A stretch of DNA of 64,000 bases from Acidimicrobiales bacterium. GTDB taxonomy: Bacteria > Actinomycetota > Acidimicrobiia > Acidimicrobiales > Ilumatobacteraceae. The position numbers were made by a program, and so were the translations under genes. Every line of letters starts with the position of its first letter. Positions within the stretch are counted from its first letter, which is position 1. Of this stretch, positions 1-10,327 are shown piece after piece. Location: assembly GCA_030828465.1 (NCBI GenBank), contig JAURCL010000003.1:30231-94230 (forward strand). The letters run 5' to 3'. Under the pieces are notes generated by a model. It did not search any database. It was not told where the DNA came from and worked only from the letters and a program-made list of their open reading frames with translations.

Positions 1-430
1 GTTCCGCGGTCGCCTCCGAGGAGGTGTGCACCCAGGCGCCGCGCCGAACTGCACGACGCAGCACCCGCCCGGAGCGACGCACATCGGGTGAGGCCAGCGA
101 ATCGTGCTCGAGGAACCAGCAGTCGTAGACCGACACGACCGACGGGATCGAGGTGGGCGGCACCGTGTAGTTCGTGCCGTGGATGAGATCGACCGCGCCC
201 ATCCACCGGTCGGCCCGCGGATGGTCGCCGGCAGCCCACAGCCGCAGGGCGACCATCGCCGGTAACGGCAGACGTACCTCGCCCGGGGACGGCGAAGCGC
301 GGAAACTCACCAGATACGCCGTCAGATCGATGTCATCGTGAGCCTCAAGCGCTCGGACCGTGTGCTCGACCGCCGAACCGATTCCCGTGCGACGACCGTG
401 CAACGGACCTATGTCGACGGCCACGCGCAT
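1..430 (-). CDS. Glycosyltransferase family 4, N-terminal part (runs off the left edge)
   Basis: The first ~143 codons of a glycosyltransferase are visible on the minus strand; the stop lies outside the window. The protein opens MRVAVDIGPLHGRRTGIG, the usual N-terminal strand and Gly-rich turn of GT-B family 4 enzymes. It continues with DLIHGTNYTVPP and SVVSVYDCWFLEHD around residues 75-110, typical of mannosyl/rhamnosyl-type GT4 acceptor domains. The nucleotide-sugar-binding domain would lie outside the window. It diverges from gmd, which makes GDP-4-keto-6-deoxymannose, so a role in assembling a surface glycan is likely but inferred. A CATGAT hexamer 8 bases upstream of the ATG may be its -10 element. 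Confidence 0.75.
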   Translation of the reverse strand, partial: MRVAVDIGPLHGRRTGIGSAVEHTVRALEAHDDIDLTAYLVSFRASPSPGEVRLPLPAMVALRLWAAGDHPRADRWMGAVDLIHGTNYTVPPTSIPSVVSVYDCWFLEHDSLASPDVRRSGRVLRRAVRRGAWVHTSSEATAE

Positions 431-466
431 GCACAGGCATCATGCCAGCCGACACCGACGGCTGGG

Positions 467-472
467 TAGCCT
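467..472 (+). promoter_or_regulatory. -10 element of gmd (leaderless start)
   Basis: TAGCCT ends 6 bases before the gmd ATG and no ribosome-binding site lies between. The transcript would begin at or next to the start codon. Confidence 0.55.
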
Positions 473-478
473 TGCCGG

Positions 479-1474
479 ATGCCGCGCGCGCTCATCACCG
501 GGGTCACCGGGCAGGACGGCCAGCACCTCGCGGAGTTCCTGCACGCCGAGGGATACGAGGTGTTCGGCCTCGTGAAAGGCCAGAACAACCCCCGAATCGG
601 CGCCATCGTCGACGAGATGCCCTGGCTCAACGTGGTCCAGGGCGACCTCGCCGATCTCTCCAGCCTCGTCACCGCGGTCGATGCCGCCCAACCCGACGAG
701 GTCTACAACCTCGGCGCGGTTTCCTTCGTTGCCTACTCGTTCACCCACGCCGAGCTCACCGGCGACATCTCCGGTCTCGGCGTGCTGCGCATGCTTGACG
801 CCATCCGCATGGTGGGCGGTATGCGCGACAATCCGATCCGCTTCTACCAAGCATCCACCTCAGAGATGTTCGGTGAGGTGCGCGAGGTTCCCCAGACCGA
901 GATGACGCCATTCCATCCGCGCTCGCCGTACGGCTGCGCCAAGGTCTTCGGTCACTACATCACTATGAACTACCGCGAGTCGTACGGCATGTACGCCTGC
1001 TCGGGCATCCTCTTCAACCACGAGGGACCCCGCCGCGGCATCGAGTTCGTCACCCGCAAGATCACCAACGCCGTCGCCCGCATCCACCTCGGCCTCCAGG
1101 ACGGACTCGCCCTCGGCAACCTCGAGGCGAAGCGCGACTGGGGCTACGCCGGCGACTACGTCAAGGCCATGTGGCTCATGCTCCAACAGGACGCCCCCGA
1201 GGACTTCGTGATCGCAACGGGCGAAACCCACTCGATCCGGGAGTTCCTCGACCTCGCCTTCGCCGAGGTCGGCATCGACGACTGGGAGCCCTACGTCACC
1301 CAGGACCCGCGATTCCTCCGACCCGCCGAGGTCGACCTGCTCATCGGTGATGCCACCAAGGCCAAGGACCGGCTCGGCTGGGAGCCCGAGGTGTCGTTCC
1401 CGCAACTCGTGTCGATGATGGTCGCCAACGACCTCGATCTCGAAAAGCGGAAAATGGACGCCAACCTCCGCTGA
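479..1474 (+). CDS. gmd: GDP-mannose 4,6-dehydratase
   Basis: This 331-residue protein is a short-chain dehydrogenase/reductase of the nucleotide-sugar type. It converts GDP-D-mannose to GDP-4-keto-6-deoxy-D-mannose, the precursor of GDP-fucose, GDP-rhamnose and related sugars. The NAD(P)-binding loop GVTGQDG (residues 8-14) is diagnostic of Gmd. The catalytic triad is visible as TSEMFG (127-132, including the Thr/Ser and Glu) and Y151-x3-K155 in SPYGCAK. Length matches the family (320-370). It is flanked by a GT4 and a polysaccharide flippase, so the product probably feeds a surface glycan. The downstream sugar-modifying enzyme is not in the window. Confidence 0.93.
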   Translation: MPRALITGVTGQDGQHLAEFLHAEGYEVFGLVKGQNNPRIGAIVDEMPWLNVVQGDLADLSSLVTAVDAAQPDEVYNLGAVSFVAYSFTHAELTGDISGLGVLRMLDAIRMVGGMRDNPIRFYQASTSEMFGEVREVPQTEMTPFHPRSPYGCAKVFGHYITMNYRESYGMYACSGILFNHEGPRRGIEFVTRKITNAVARIHLGLQDGLALGNLEAKRDWGYAGDYVKAMWLMLQQDAPEDFVIATGETHSIREFLDLAFAEVGIDDWEPYVTQDPRFLRPAEVDLLIGDATKAKDRLGWEPEVSFPQLVSMMVANDLDLEKRKMDANLR

Positions 1475-1489
1475 GGCCGAAGCTCAGCG
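1469..1489. terminator. Bidirectional hairpin over the convergent stops of gmd and the flippase
   Basis: CGCTGAG and CTCAGCG form a perfect 7-bp stem around a 7-base loop. The hairpin spans both stop codons (TGA at 1472-1474 and the minus-strand TGA at 1484-1486). There is no long T-run, so the termination role is inferred from the position between convergent genes. Confidence 0.45.
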
Positions 1490-2764
1490 CACCGACAGGA
1501 GTCGGTGACGGAGCGCTCCGAGGAACCAGGCGAGCGACACTGCGCTCGAGGCGACCAAGCCGATCTCTATCCGTCGGAAGATCTCGTCGCTCGACACCCA
1601 GGTGCCGACCACGAAGCCGACGACTCCGAGCACCCAACCGATCGCCACCTGAGCGTGCGCCTCCAAGGCGATGACCGCCTGAGAGGTGGCGAGGGCCAGC
1701 ATGTAGATCGCGCTGGAGAGCGCGAGCATCGCGAGCGTCCGGCCCGACAACTCCGCCTCGTAGACCAACTCGAGGATCCACGGGCCGACCCAGAACGCCC
1801 CGATCGTGCCGACCGCGCCGATCGAACCGACCACGATCGCGAGCAGACGAAAGCCCGACCGGAACTCGTCGTACTCGCGCCGCGCTGCCAACCGAGCCAA
1901 CCGGGGGAGCAGCGTCGCCTGGATCGCTTGGAACATGAACAGCGGCACCCGGGCCAGCAGCACCCCGTAGCCGAACCGAGACACCAGCGCCGCCTCGTCG
2001 GCGTCAGCCAACAGGTTCGCCGCGACCGGCCCGGCGTTGACCAGCGCCGCAGCGCAGACCGTGCCGATCAGGAGCCAGCCGAAGTTCTGCGTCACCTCGC
2101 GCCATGTGGCCGGAGGACCGTCCTCGGTGGCCAGCGAACCGCGCACGCCGATCACCCCGACGGCGACGAGCGGGGAGAGAGCCACCACGAACGCGAACGG
2201 GCCGACGGCGGTGATCCCGATCCACCCGAGAGCGAGGCATCCGAGGATCCGGAGAATCCCCTCAGAACCGACGACGAAGGCGAACGAACCGAACCGGCCC
2301 GTTCCTGAGCAGATCCCCCTCGCCAAGAACACCGGGGCGTACACAGCGAACGCGGCGACCAACGCGGCGAACATGACCCAACTGCCGTCGAAATAGCCGC
2401 TCGTGACCACTGGGCTCGTGATCAGCAACACCGCGACGACCACCGCGACGATCACGGACATCAATACCAGGACCTTGGCCACCACCGGCTTGCCGCCCTC
2501 GCCGACCGCGGTTCGGTGGGCGAGCGCGCGGCTCAACTCCTGCTCGAGCGGGAGAAAGAAGCCCGGAGCGAGGGCGAACATCGCGAACCAGAGCGCCGCG
2601 ATCGGAGCGAACTCCTCGTCGCCGCCGAGGGTGAGAGTGCCCACCCGGAAGAAGGCATAGGTGGCGATCCCGCCGATGATGAGCCCGAGGGCGACCACCA
2701 ACGCCCCCTCGGGAAGGGGCTGGCGTCGCCCGGAGGCGTCGACGGACACGGCTTCGGCAGACAC
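1484..2764 (-). CDS. Polysaccharide flippase-like membrane protein (MOP/Wzx type)
   Basis: This ~426-residue protein is almost entirely hydrophobic helices, about 12 by eye, arranged as in MATE/Wzx/MurJ exporters. Such proteins move lipid-linked glycans across the membrane. Identity rests on topology, length and neighbours (gmd upstream in the opposite orientation, large GT2 divergent). No single diagnostic motif is visible. A longer GTG start at 2770 exists, but the -10 hexamer TAGATT (2774-2779) lies 9 bases from the GTG at 2764, so the shorter start is preferred. It is divergent from the GT2 gene. MATE-type drug export is a less likely alternative. Confidence 0.7.
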   Translation of the reverse strand: MSAEAVSVDASGRRQPLPEGALVVALGLIIGGIATYAFFRVGTLTLGGDEEFAPIAALWFAMFALAPGFFLPLEQELSRALAHRTAVGEGGKPVVAKVLVLMSVIVAVVVAVLLITSPVVTSGYFDGSWVMFAALVAAFAVYAPVFLARGICSGTGRFGSFAFVVGSEGILRILGCLALGWIGITAVGPFAFVVALSPLVAVGVIGVRGSLATEDGPPATWREVTQNFGWLLIGTVCAAALVNAGPVAANLLADADEAALVSRFGYGVLLARVPLFMFQAIQATLLPRLARLAARREYDEFRSGFRLLAIVVGSIGAVGTIGAFWVGPWILELVYEAELSGRTLAMLALSSAIYMLALATSQAVIALEAHAQVAIGWVLGVVGFVVGTWVSSDEIFRRIEIGLVASSAVSLAWFLGALRHRLLSVR

Positions 2765-2773
2765 GAGCACTCG

Positions 2774-2779
2774 AATCTA
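2774..2779 (-). promoter_or_regulatory. -10 element of the flippase gene
   Basis: TAGATT on the minus strand, 9 bases before the preferred GTG start at 2764. No Shine-Dalgarno sequence is seen. Confidence 0.45.
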
Positions 2780-2841
2780 CCGGTGGCCCCTCGAGGCAAC
2801 CGGTACCCGTCACCTGCCCGACCCCATAGCGGGGTCACCGC

Positions 2842-2847
2842 TAGCCT
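2842..2847 (+). promoter_or_regulatory. -10 element of the large GT2 gene
   Basis: TAGCCT, 8 bases before the GTG at 2856. It supports that start against the much longer upstream open frame, which would overlap the divergent flippase gene. Confidence 0.5.
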
Positions 2848-2855
2848 CGCGGCGA

Positions 2856-5800
2856 GTGGAGTCAGCAGAACCGGTCACCGTGGTCGGTGTCGTCGTGGTC
2901 CACGAACCCGGTGCCTGGTTCGTCGAGACACTGCGTGCCCTCCGGGCTCAGAACTACCCGGATCTGCGCTGGCTCTTCCTGATCTCGAGCGATCCCGACG
3001 GCTCCGCGACCGCCTCCATCACCGAGGTCCTCCCCAACGCCCTAGTACGACCCGTCGACCCGTCAGGGGGGTTCGCGGCCTCCGCCAACACCGTCCTCGA
3101 CCTCGTCGCCGGCGATAACGGACTGTTCCTCATCTGCCACGACGACATCGCCCCCGACCCCGGCGCGGTCTCGGTACTCGTCGCTGAGTTCCACCGTTCG
3201 AACGCCGGCCTCGTCGGCCCGAAACTCGTCGACTGGCACGACCCGACCCGCTTGCAGTCGGTCGGATCCGGCCTCGACCGATTCGGCGAACCCGACTCCC
3301 CGATCGAGGAGGGCGAAGTCGATCAGGAGCAGCACGACGGCGTGCGAGACGTGTTCGTGCTCTCCAGCGCCTGCCTGCTGGCGCGCGCCGACCTCTTCCG
3401 CTCCCTCGGCGGATTCGATCGACGGGCCGGTCTCCACGGTGACGACGTCGACCTCTGCTGGCGCGCCCACTGGGCCGGCGCCCGCGTGATCATCGCTCCC
3501 GACGCGGTGGTGCGCCACCGAGCCGACATCGAGAGCCGCCAACCCGATATCGACCACGACCGCGAGCGCGCCCGTCGTCGAATGATGACCGTGCTCAGCC
3601 TGACCGGCGCCGCCCGAGTCGCGCCGAGAACCCTCACCCTCATCGCGGTCACCCTCGCCGAGTTCGTGATCGGCGCCTTCACCGGTCGCCTCGCCGAGGG
3701 CTGGCGCTCGCTCGCCGCCCTCGGGCACACCATCGGGCGACTGCCGGTGGTGATCGCTCGCCGTCACGAGATCCGACTGCAGCGATCGGTCCCTGAGGCG
3801 GAGGTGATCTCCCTCCAAACCCGGGGGAGTGCGCGGCTCGCGTCGTATCTGCGGTCGCGTCAGACGGCGACTTACGTGTCGCAGGACACCACGGTCCGGC
3901 GATGGCGCGAGCGCTCGTCGGGGCTCGGCCTCACCTGGGCAGCCGTCATCGCTCTCGTTGTCATCGGCTCGCGGGACGGCATCATCAACGGGTTCCGACC
4001 CGTCGGGGGTTTCCTCCCTCTGCCGTCCGACGCCTTCGGTTGGTTCGCCGCAATGTGGTCGTCATGGGACCCGCGCGGAATCGGCGCCACCTCGCCGGCC
4101 CCCACCGGCTGGGGGATCCTCGGAGCACTCGACACCGCGTTGCTCTTCCACGAGGGACTCGCACTCACCGCGCTCGTGCTCGGTCTCGTGCTCCTCGGCA
4201 TCCTCGGCGCCTCGCGCCTCGCCTCGGTCTTCCCGCTCTCTCGCGCTCGGATCGCCGCGATCGTGGTCTACGCAGGAGCACCCGTCGTCGCCCGCGCCTT
4301 CGGTGCCGGAGATCTCGACGCACTGGTCCTCTACGCCTCGCTCCCTTGGATCGTCGAGCTGTTGCGGCGTATCGCGGGGATCGCCACCGCGGACCCGGGC
4401 GCGGTGCTCGGCGACCTCCCCGACGGCCTCGACGACCCGTCACCGGTGCTGCGCCGCCGGCTGATCGCCGGTCTCATCCTCGTGACCGCCACCACCGCCG
4501 CTTTCTCGCCCTCAAGCCTCGTGGTGATCGCCGGCGTCGGCGTCACCATGGCGCTCGGCGGCCTTCTCGCCCGCGCCGACCTCGCCGTCAACGCTTGGTT
4601 TCTCGTGGCCACCCTCATCGCTGTCGTCGGCGCCTGGATAGCCAACCTCCCGTGGTCGACGACCTGGACGTCGGTCGAGCTCGTCGGGACCGCGACATCG
4701 GGTGACCGCACCGGGGTCTGGCGCTCGCTCGCCGGCGGCGACCCAGACCGGTGGTACGACCTCCTCGCCCTCGGGCTCTGGGTGCCGCTGCTGGCCGCCC
4801 TCCTCGTCAGCCGCGCCTGGCGCATGACTTGGGCGGTGCGCGGCGCGGTCACCGTGCTCGCCGCCGCGACCATCATCGTGCTCGACGACCGCGGCCTCAT
4901 CGGCCTGCCGACCCCGCCCCGCGACCAGCTGACCGTCGCGATCGCCCTTGGACTCGCCCTCGGAGCCGCCGCGATCACCGGAGGATTCAGCCTCGACGTG
5001 CTCGGTCGCGACTTCGGTTGGCGCCAGCCCCTCGCCCTGCTCGCCAACCTCGGACTCGTCATCGGTCTCGTGCCGGCTCTCGTCGCAGTGGGGGCCGGTG
5101 ACTGGCGTGCGCCGCAGACGCCAACGGCGACGCTCATCGCCTCGCAGTTCCCCGCTCGCTCGGAGGTCGGCTCCTACCGCGTGCTGTGGATCGGCGACGC
5201 CCGGCTCCTGCCGGTGCCCGGCAACCCATCGGACACCGGTGTCTCCTGGGTCGTTGCCGACGGCGGACCCCTCGACCTGCGCCACGCCTCGGCGACTCCG
5301 CTCGGACCTGCCGCCGAACGCATCGAATCCGCGATCGGCCACCTCGCCGAGGGCACCACCGCGCGGGCCGGCCGGCTGCTCGCCCCGCTCGGTATCCGCT
5401 ACATCGCCGTGCCCGTGGCCGACGGGGTGACCTCGCGCATCGACGACCCGCTCCCTCCTCCCGCTGGACTCGTGGCAGCACTCGCCGCCCAACTCGATAT
5501 CGGGGCCATCCAGTCACCCCCCACCGTCGAGGTCTTCGTGAACCGGTCCTGGATCCCACCGGCCGCGTTCCTCACCGGTGGCACCGCCGAGGCCTCCGCC
5601 CTCGCCGGGGAGGGAAGCCTCGTGGTCGCCGATCTCAGCGGCACCTCCACCCTGGTCGACCCTCGCGGGGAAGCCGTCGATGTCGTCGACGTCGCCGCCC
5701 GGCGCGGTGCCACCTCCGCCCAGGTGCCGACCGCCGGGGTGCTCCACCTCGGCGTGCCGTTCGACGGCTCGTGGCGAGCCTCGCTCGACGGCGCGCCGCT

Positions 5801-6032
5801 CGAGTCGCGCGCCGGCTTCGGGGTGACTACCGCCTTCGACGTCCCGGGACCGGGCGTGCTCGAGATCAGCTACGACCGACCCGTCACCAGAACCCTCTGG
5901 CTCGCGCTCCTCGCGGCGATCTGGCTCGCGCTGATCGCGGCGACGCTGCGCACCCGTGGGGGATCCTCCGAGGTCCACGATCCGATCCTCGATCTCGGCC
6001 CACTCCCATCGGTCGAGGAGGGACCCCGATGA
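2856..6032 (+). CDS. Large membrane-bound glycosyltransferase, GT2 domain plus polytopic membrane region
   Basis: The protein is 1058 residues from the GTG at 2856. Residues 1-250 are a GT2 (GT-A) catalytic domain: the VVGVVVVHEPG entry strand, a DxD-like CHDDIAPD around residue 90, and the GDDVDLCWR motif near 195. The rest carries about 12-14 hydrophobic helices, then a ~250-residue probably extracytoplasmic C-terminal domain and a last helix. This architecture, next to a DUF5719 gene, is conserved in actinobacteria near manB and ahcY. It probably transfers a sugar to a lipid-linked or wall-linked acceptor; donor and acceptor cannot be read from sequence. The stop overlaps the next start (ATGA), so the two are translationally coupled. 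Confidence 0.85.
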   Translation: MESAEPVTVVGVVVVHEPGAWFVETLRALRAQNYPDLRWLFLISSDPDGSATASITEVLPNALVRPVDPSGGFAASANTVLDLVAGDNGLFLICHDDIAPDPGAVSVLVAEFHRSNAGLVGPKLVDWHDPTRLQSVGSGLDRFGEPDSPIEEGEVDQEQHDGVRDVFVLSSACLLARADLFRSLGGFDRRAGLHGDDVDLCWRAHWAGARVIIAPDAVVRHRADIESRQPDIDHDRERARRRMMTVLSLTGAARVAPRTLTLIAVTLAEFVIGAFTGRLAEGWRSLAALGHTIGRLPVVIARRHEIRLQRSVPEAEVISLQTRGSARLASYLRSRQTATYVSQDTTVRRWRERSSGLGLTWAAVIALVVIGSRDGIINGFRPVGGFLPLPSDAFGWFAAMWSSWDPRGIGATSPAPTGWGILGALDTALLFHEGLALTALVLGLVLLGILGASRLASVFPLSRARIAAIVVYAGAPVVARAFGAGDLDALVLYASLPWIVELLRRIAGIATADPGAVLGDLPDGLDDPSPVLRRRLIAGLILVTATTAAFSPSSLVVIAGVGVTMALGGLLARADLAVNAWFLVATLIAVVGAWIANLPWSTTWTSVELVGTATSGDRTGVWRSLAGGDPDRWYDLLALGLWVPLLAALLVSRAWRMTWAVRGAVTVLAAATIIVLDDRGLIGLPTPPRDQLTVAIALGLALGAAAITGGFSLDVLGRDFGWRQPLALLANLGLVIGLVPALVAVGAGDWRAPQTPTATLIASQFPARSEVGSYRVLWIGDARLLPVPGNPSDTGVSWVVADGGPLDLRHASATPLGPAAERIESAIGHLAEGTTARAGRLLAPLGIRYIAVPVADGVTSRIDDPLPPPAGLVAALAAQLDIGAIQSPPTVEVFVNRSWIPPAAFLTGGTAEASALAGEGSLVVADLSGTSTLVDPRGEAVDVVDVAARRGATSAQVPTAGVLHLGVPFDGSWRASLDGAPLESRAGFGVTTAFDVPGPGVLEISYDRPVTRTLWLALLAAIWLALIAATLRTRGGSSEVHDPILDLGPLPSVEEGPR

Positions 6033-7483
6033 ACCGGCGAGCTCCAGCGGTGGCGGTCACCGCACTAGTTGTGGCTGCCCTCGTCTGGCAGATGTCCGGA
6101 GATCCGGCGCCGGCGTCATCGATCGTGTTCTCCACCGGCGATCGGGCATGGATCCCCCAGAGCCCGGCCGATGGTGTCCTCGAGAGCGTGTGGTACTGCC
6201 CCGGGGTGCCGGCCGGAGGCCGCGACGACGCTCTCGAGGTTGGCGGCGCCATCGCCATCGCCAACCCAACGGCCGAGGCCACCCGAGCCCAGATCACCTT
6301 CATCAGCGACACGACGCCGAGCGAGCAGCAGGTCATCGACCTCGCTGCGAACGGCCGGGCGCTCATCGACGTCGACTCCGAGATCGAAGCCACCTTCGCC
6401 GGAGCGGTCGTTGAGATCCTCGGGGGCGGCGGCGCGGTCGAGCAGCGGGTCTTCCATCCCGACGGCAACTCGTCGACCCCGTGCACCACTGATCTGTCAT
6501 CCACCTGGTTCCTCGCCGACGGCTACACCGTCGGAGACGCCCTCCACGAGGTCATCCTCATGAACCCGGCCGACGACCAGGTGGTGGTCGACGTCGAGTT
6601 CCTCACCGACGACGGTGTTCGTCGCCCATCGGCGTACACCGGCTTCCCCGTGCCGGCGCGCTCCACCCGGATCATCGACGTCGGTGCCGAGGGAGCAGGG
6701 GCTCGAGGGGAGTCGCGTGTCGGGGTAACCGTGACCGCCTCCCGGGGAGCTCTGCTCGTTGGACGGGCGGCGAGCGCTGGCGACGAGGCTCGTGGGGGAT
6801 CCACCGTGTCGTCGGTGGCGGCCGTCACCGCCGAGCAGTGGTGGTTCGCGGCCGGTGACAAAGGGTCCGACGCCACCGAGCGCTACAGCATCATGAACCC
6901 CGGAGAGACCGATGCGGCGGTGAGCGTCGTCTTCTTCCCCCGGGAGATCGTCAGAGGCCCAGTGGTGGTGCCCGTCACCGTTCCGGCCCGCCGAGTGATC
7001 ACCATCGACACCGGAACCGTCTCAGGACTTCCCGAGGGCGCGCACGGCGCTGTCGTGTCCACCACTGACGGCTCCAGCATCGTCGTCGACCGCGCGCTCA
7101 CCAGGATCGCCGATGGCCGTCGGGTGACCTCGGTGGTCCCCGGCGTGCCAAACCGACCCGACGGCGACCTGCCGACGTCATGGCTGCTGGCAGGAGGCCC
7201 GAGCGCCCCGACCCGAGCCGGTCTCAGCATCTTGAACGTCGACAACGAACCGGTCACCGTCACCGTCACCGTGCTCGGCGCTACCGGGGAGGTGCCGCTC
7301 CCTGGATTGGAAGCGATCGAGATACCCGGGACCGGGCTCGCGACCCCTGATCTCGTCGACGAGGCAGCGCTCTCGCGTCCGCTGCGAATCACGGCAACCG
7401 GTCGCGTCCTCGTGGAGCGCTCGATCCGGAGCGGCACGACCTTGCATACCTCCTGGGCGATCGCCGGGGCCGACACCCCGTAG
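6029..7483 (+). CDS. DUF5719 family secreted/anchored protein
   Basis: The protein is 484 residues with an N-terminal signal anchor (AVAVTALVVAALVW) and an otherwise extracytoplasmic beta-rich body. Recurring segments of the type SIMNPGETDAAVSVVFF, ILMNPADDQVVVDVEF and ILNVDNEPVTVTVTVLG look like repeated Ig-like strands. Length, repeats and position directly after the giant GT2 match DUF5719 proteins, whose function is unknown. The ATG lies inside the stop of the GT2 gene, implying co-translation and probably a joint role in surface glycan assembly (inference). Confidence 0.75.
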   Translation: MNRRAPAVAVTALVVAALVWQMSGDPAPASSIVFSTGDRAWIPQSPADGVLESVWYCPGVPAGGRDDALEVGGAIAIANPTAEATRAQITFISDTTPSEQQVIDLAANGRALIDVDSEIEATFAGAVVEILGGGGAVEQRVFHPDGNSSTPCTTDLSSTWFLADGYTVGDALHEVILMNPADDQVVVDVEFLTDDGVRRPSAYTGFPVPARSTRIIDVGAEGAGARGESRVGVTVTASRGALLVGRAASAGDEARGGSTVSSVAAVTAEQWWFAAGDKGSDATERYSIMNPGETDAAVSVVFFPREIVRGPVVVPVTVPARRVITIDTGTVSGLPEGAHGAVVSTTDGSSIVVDRALTRIADGRRVTSVVPGVPNRPDGDLPTSWLLAGGPSAPTRAGLSILNVDNEPVTVTVTVLGATGEVPLPGLEAIEIPGTGLATPDLVDEAALSRPLRITATGRVLVERSIRSGTTLHTSWAIAGADTP

Positions 7484-7501
7484 GCGTCGATATCGCATGC
7501 C

Positions 7502-7529
7502 GGTAGGCCCGACGCGCGCTGGGCCTGCC
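7502..7529 (+). terminator. Candidate hairpin terminator after the DUF5719 gene
   Basis: GGTAGGCCC and GGGCCTGCC pair over 9 bp (one G-U) around a 10-base loop. It lies 19 bases after the stop and just before the next promoter. No T-run follows. Confidence 0.4.
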
Positions 7530-7532
7530 TGC

Positions 7533-7538
7533 TAGGAC
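7533..7538 (+). promoter_or_regulatory. -10 element of the thioredoxin-like gene
   Basis: TAGGAC, 6 bases before the GTG at 7545. It selects this GTG over the out-of-frame ATG at 7540. Confidence 0.45.
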
Positions 7539-7544
7539 AATGGC

Positions 7545-8024
7545 GTGGACCAGGACCTCGCTCGACTCCTCGCGGCCGTCGCGATCGTTGCGATCGCCGC
7601 GGGATCATCTCGAGTCATCCGAACGCGACGCGCCTCCGATCCACCCACCCAGGTCACCAAGAACATCCCGAGCCAACTCGACCGCGCCGACTTCCCAGAG
7701 GCTCGAGCGCCATGGTTGGTGACGGTGTTCACCTCCGCGTCGTGTTCGACCTGCGCCGCGGTGCTCGACAAGAGTGTCGTGCTCCGGTCCGACGATGTCG
7801 ACGTGGTCGATGTCGAGTACACCACCCGAGGCGATCTGCACCGTCGCTACTCGATCGACGCCGTGCCGACCTTGCTGATCGCCGACGACACTGGCGAGGT
7901 TCGTGCCGCGTTCGTGGGGCCGGTCACCGCGACCGATCTCTGGGCGGCCGTCGCCGAGTGCCGCGAACCGGGATCGGTCCACGGGGGCGATGCCGAGTGC
8001 GCCGGCGGTCGGGTCGACTCGTAG
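7545..8024 (+). CDS. Membrane-anchored thioredoxin-like protein
   Basis: The protein is 159 residues, starting with a GTG. An N-terminal helix (LLAAVAIVAIAAG) anchors it, followed by a thioredoxin fold. The active site is CSTC in FTSASCSTCAAV near residue 70. The cis-proline loop is AVPTLLI near residue 107. The CxxC suggests thiol-disulfide exchange. CSTC is not the WCGPC of housekeeping thioredoxins, so a specialised reductase or oxidase for exported proteins is possible. The gene is convergent with ftsH, with only 10 bases between the stops. Confidence 0.8.
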   Translation: MDQDLARLLAAVAIVAIAAGSSRVIRTRRASDPPTQVTKNIPSQLDRADFPEARAPWLVTVFTSASCSTCAAVLDKSVVLRSDDVDVVDVEYTTRGDLHRRYSIDAVPTLLIADDTGEVRAAFVGPVTATDLWAAVAECREPGSVHGGDAECAGGRVDS

Positions 8025-8034
8025 GGCGCTTCGG

Positions 8035-10026
<1,992 letters not shown>

Positions 10027-10032
10027 GGGTCC

Positions 10033-10038
10033 ATGCTA
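10033..10038 (-). promoter_or_regulatory. -10 element of ftsH (leaderless start)
   Basis: TAGCAT on the minus strand, ending 6 bases before the ftsH ATG. It faces the divergent DUF3499 promoter. Confidence 0.55.
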
Positions 10039-10070
10039 CGGCGGTCCGCGAGGGCCTGCATGATCTGGCG

Positions 10071-10076
10071 TACGGT
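10071..10076 (+). promoter_or_regulatory. -10 element of the DUF3499 gene
   Basis: TACGGT, 7 bases before the GTG at 10084. It selects this start over upstream in-frame ATG and GTG codons, which the family alignment also disfavours. Confidence 0.55.
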
Positions 10077-10083
10077 GTGCGAC

Positions 10084-10305
10084 GTGACGAGACACTGCTC
10101 CCGGCCCCAGTGCTCCGCCGAGGCGGCGGTCACCCTGACCTACAGCTACGGCACAGCGCAGGCCTGGCTCGACGTGCTCTCCAGCCAGCGCGAGCCCCAT
10201 CTCTACGACCTCTGCGAGCGTCACGCCGAGCGGTTGTCGGTGCCGTCGGGTTGGGAGCTCGTGGATCGCCGGCGCCCAGTCATGTACTGGCGCATGGCGG
10301 GCTGA
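10084..10305 (+). CDS. DUF3499 family protein
   Basis: The protein is 73 residues and starts VTRHCSRPQCS, as expected for this actinobacterial family. Its features are a CSRPQC pair at the N-terminus, TLTYSYGTAQAW, and EPHLYDLCERHAERLSVPSGW. The three Cys and the His in DLCERHA could bind a metal, but the function is unknown. In many actinobacteria it sits between a metalloprotease-like gene and phosphomannomutase. Here it is followed by a CPBP protease gene, with manB 3.3 kb downstream. It is divergent from ftsH. Confidence 0.88.
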   Translation: MTRHCSRPQCSAEAAVTLTYSYGTAQAWLDVLSSQREPHLYDLCERHAERLSVPSGWELVDRRRPVMYWRMAG

Positions 10306-10327
10306 TCCCGTCCAACACCTCCGCCCG

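Noticed and set aside
2661..2855. Upstream extension of the large GT2 reading frame
   Set aside because: It runs through the divergent flippase start, has no homologous N-terminus, and the GTG at 2856 begins the conserved domain with a promoter in place.
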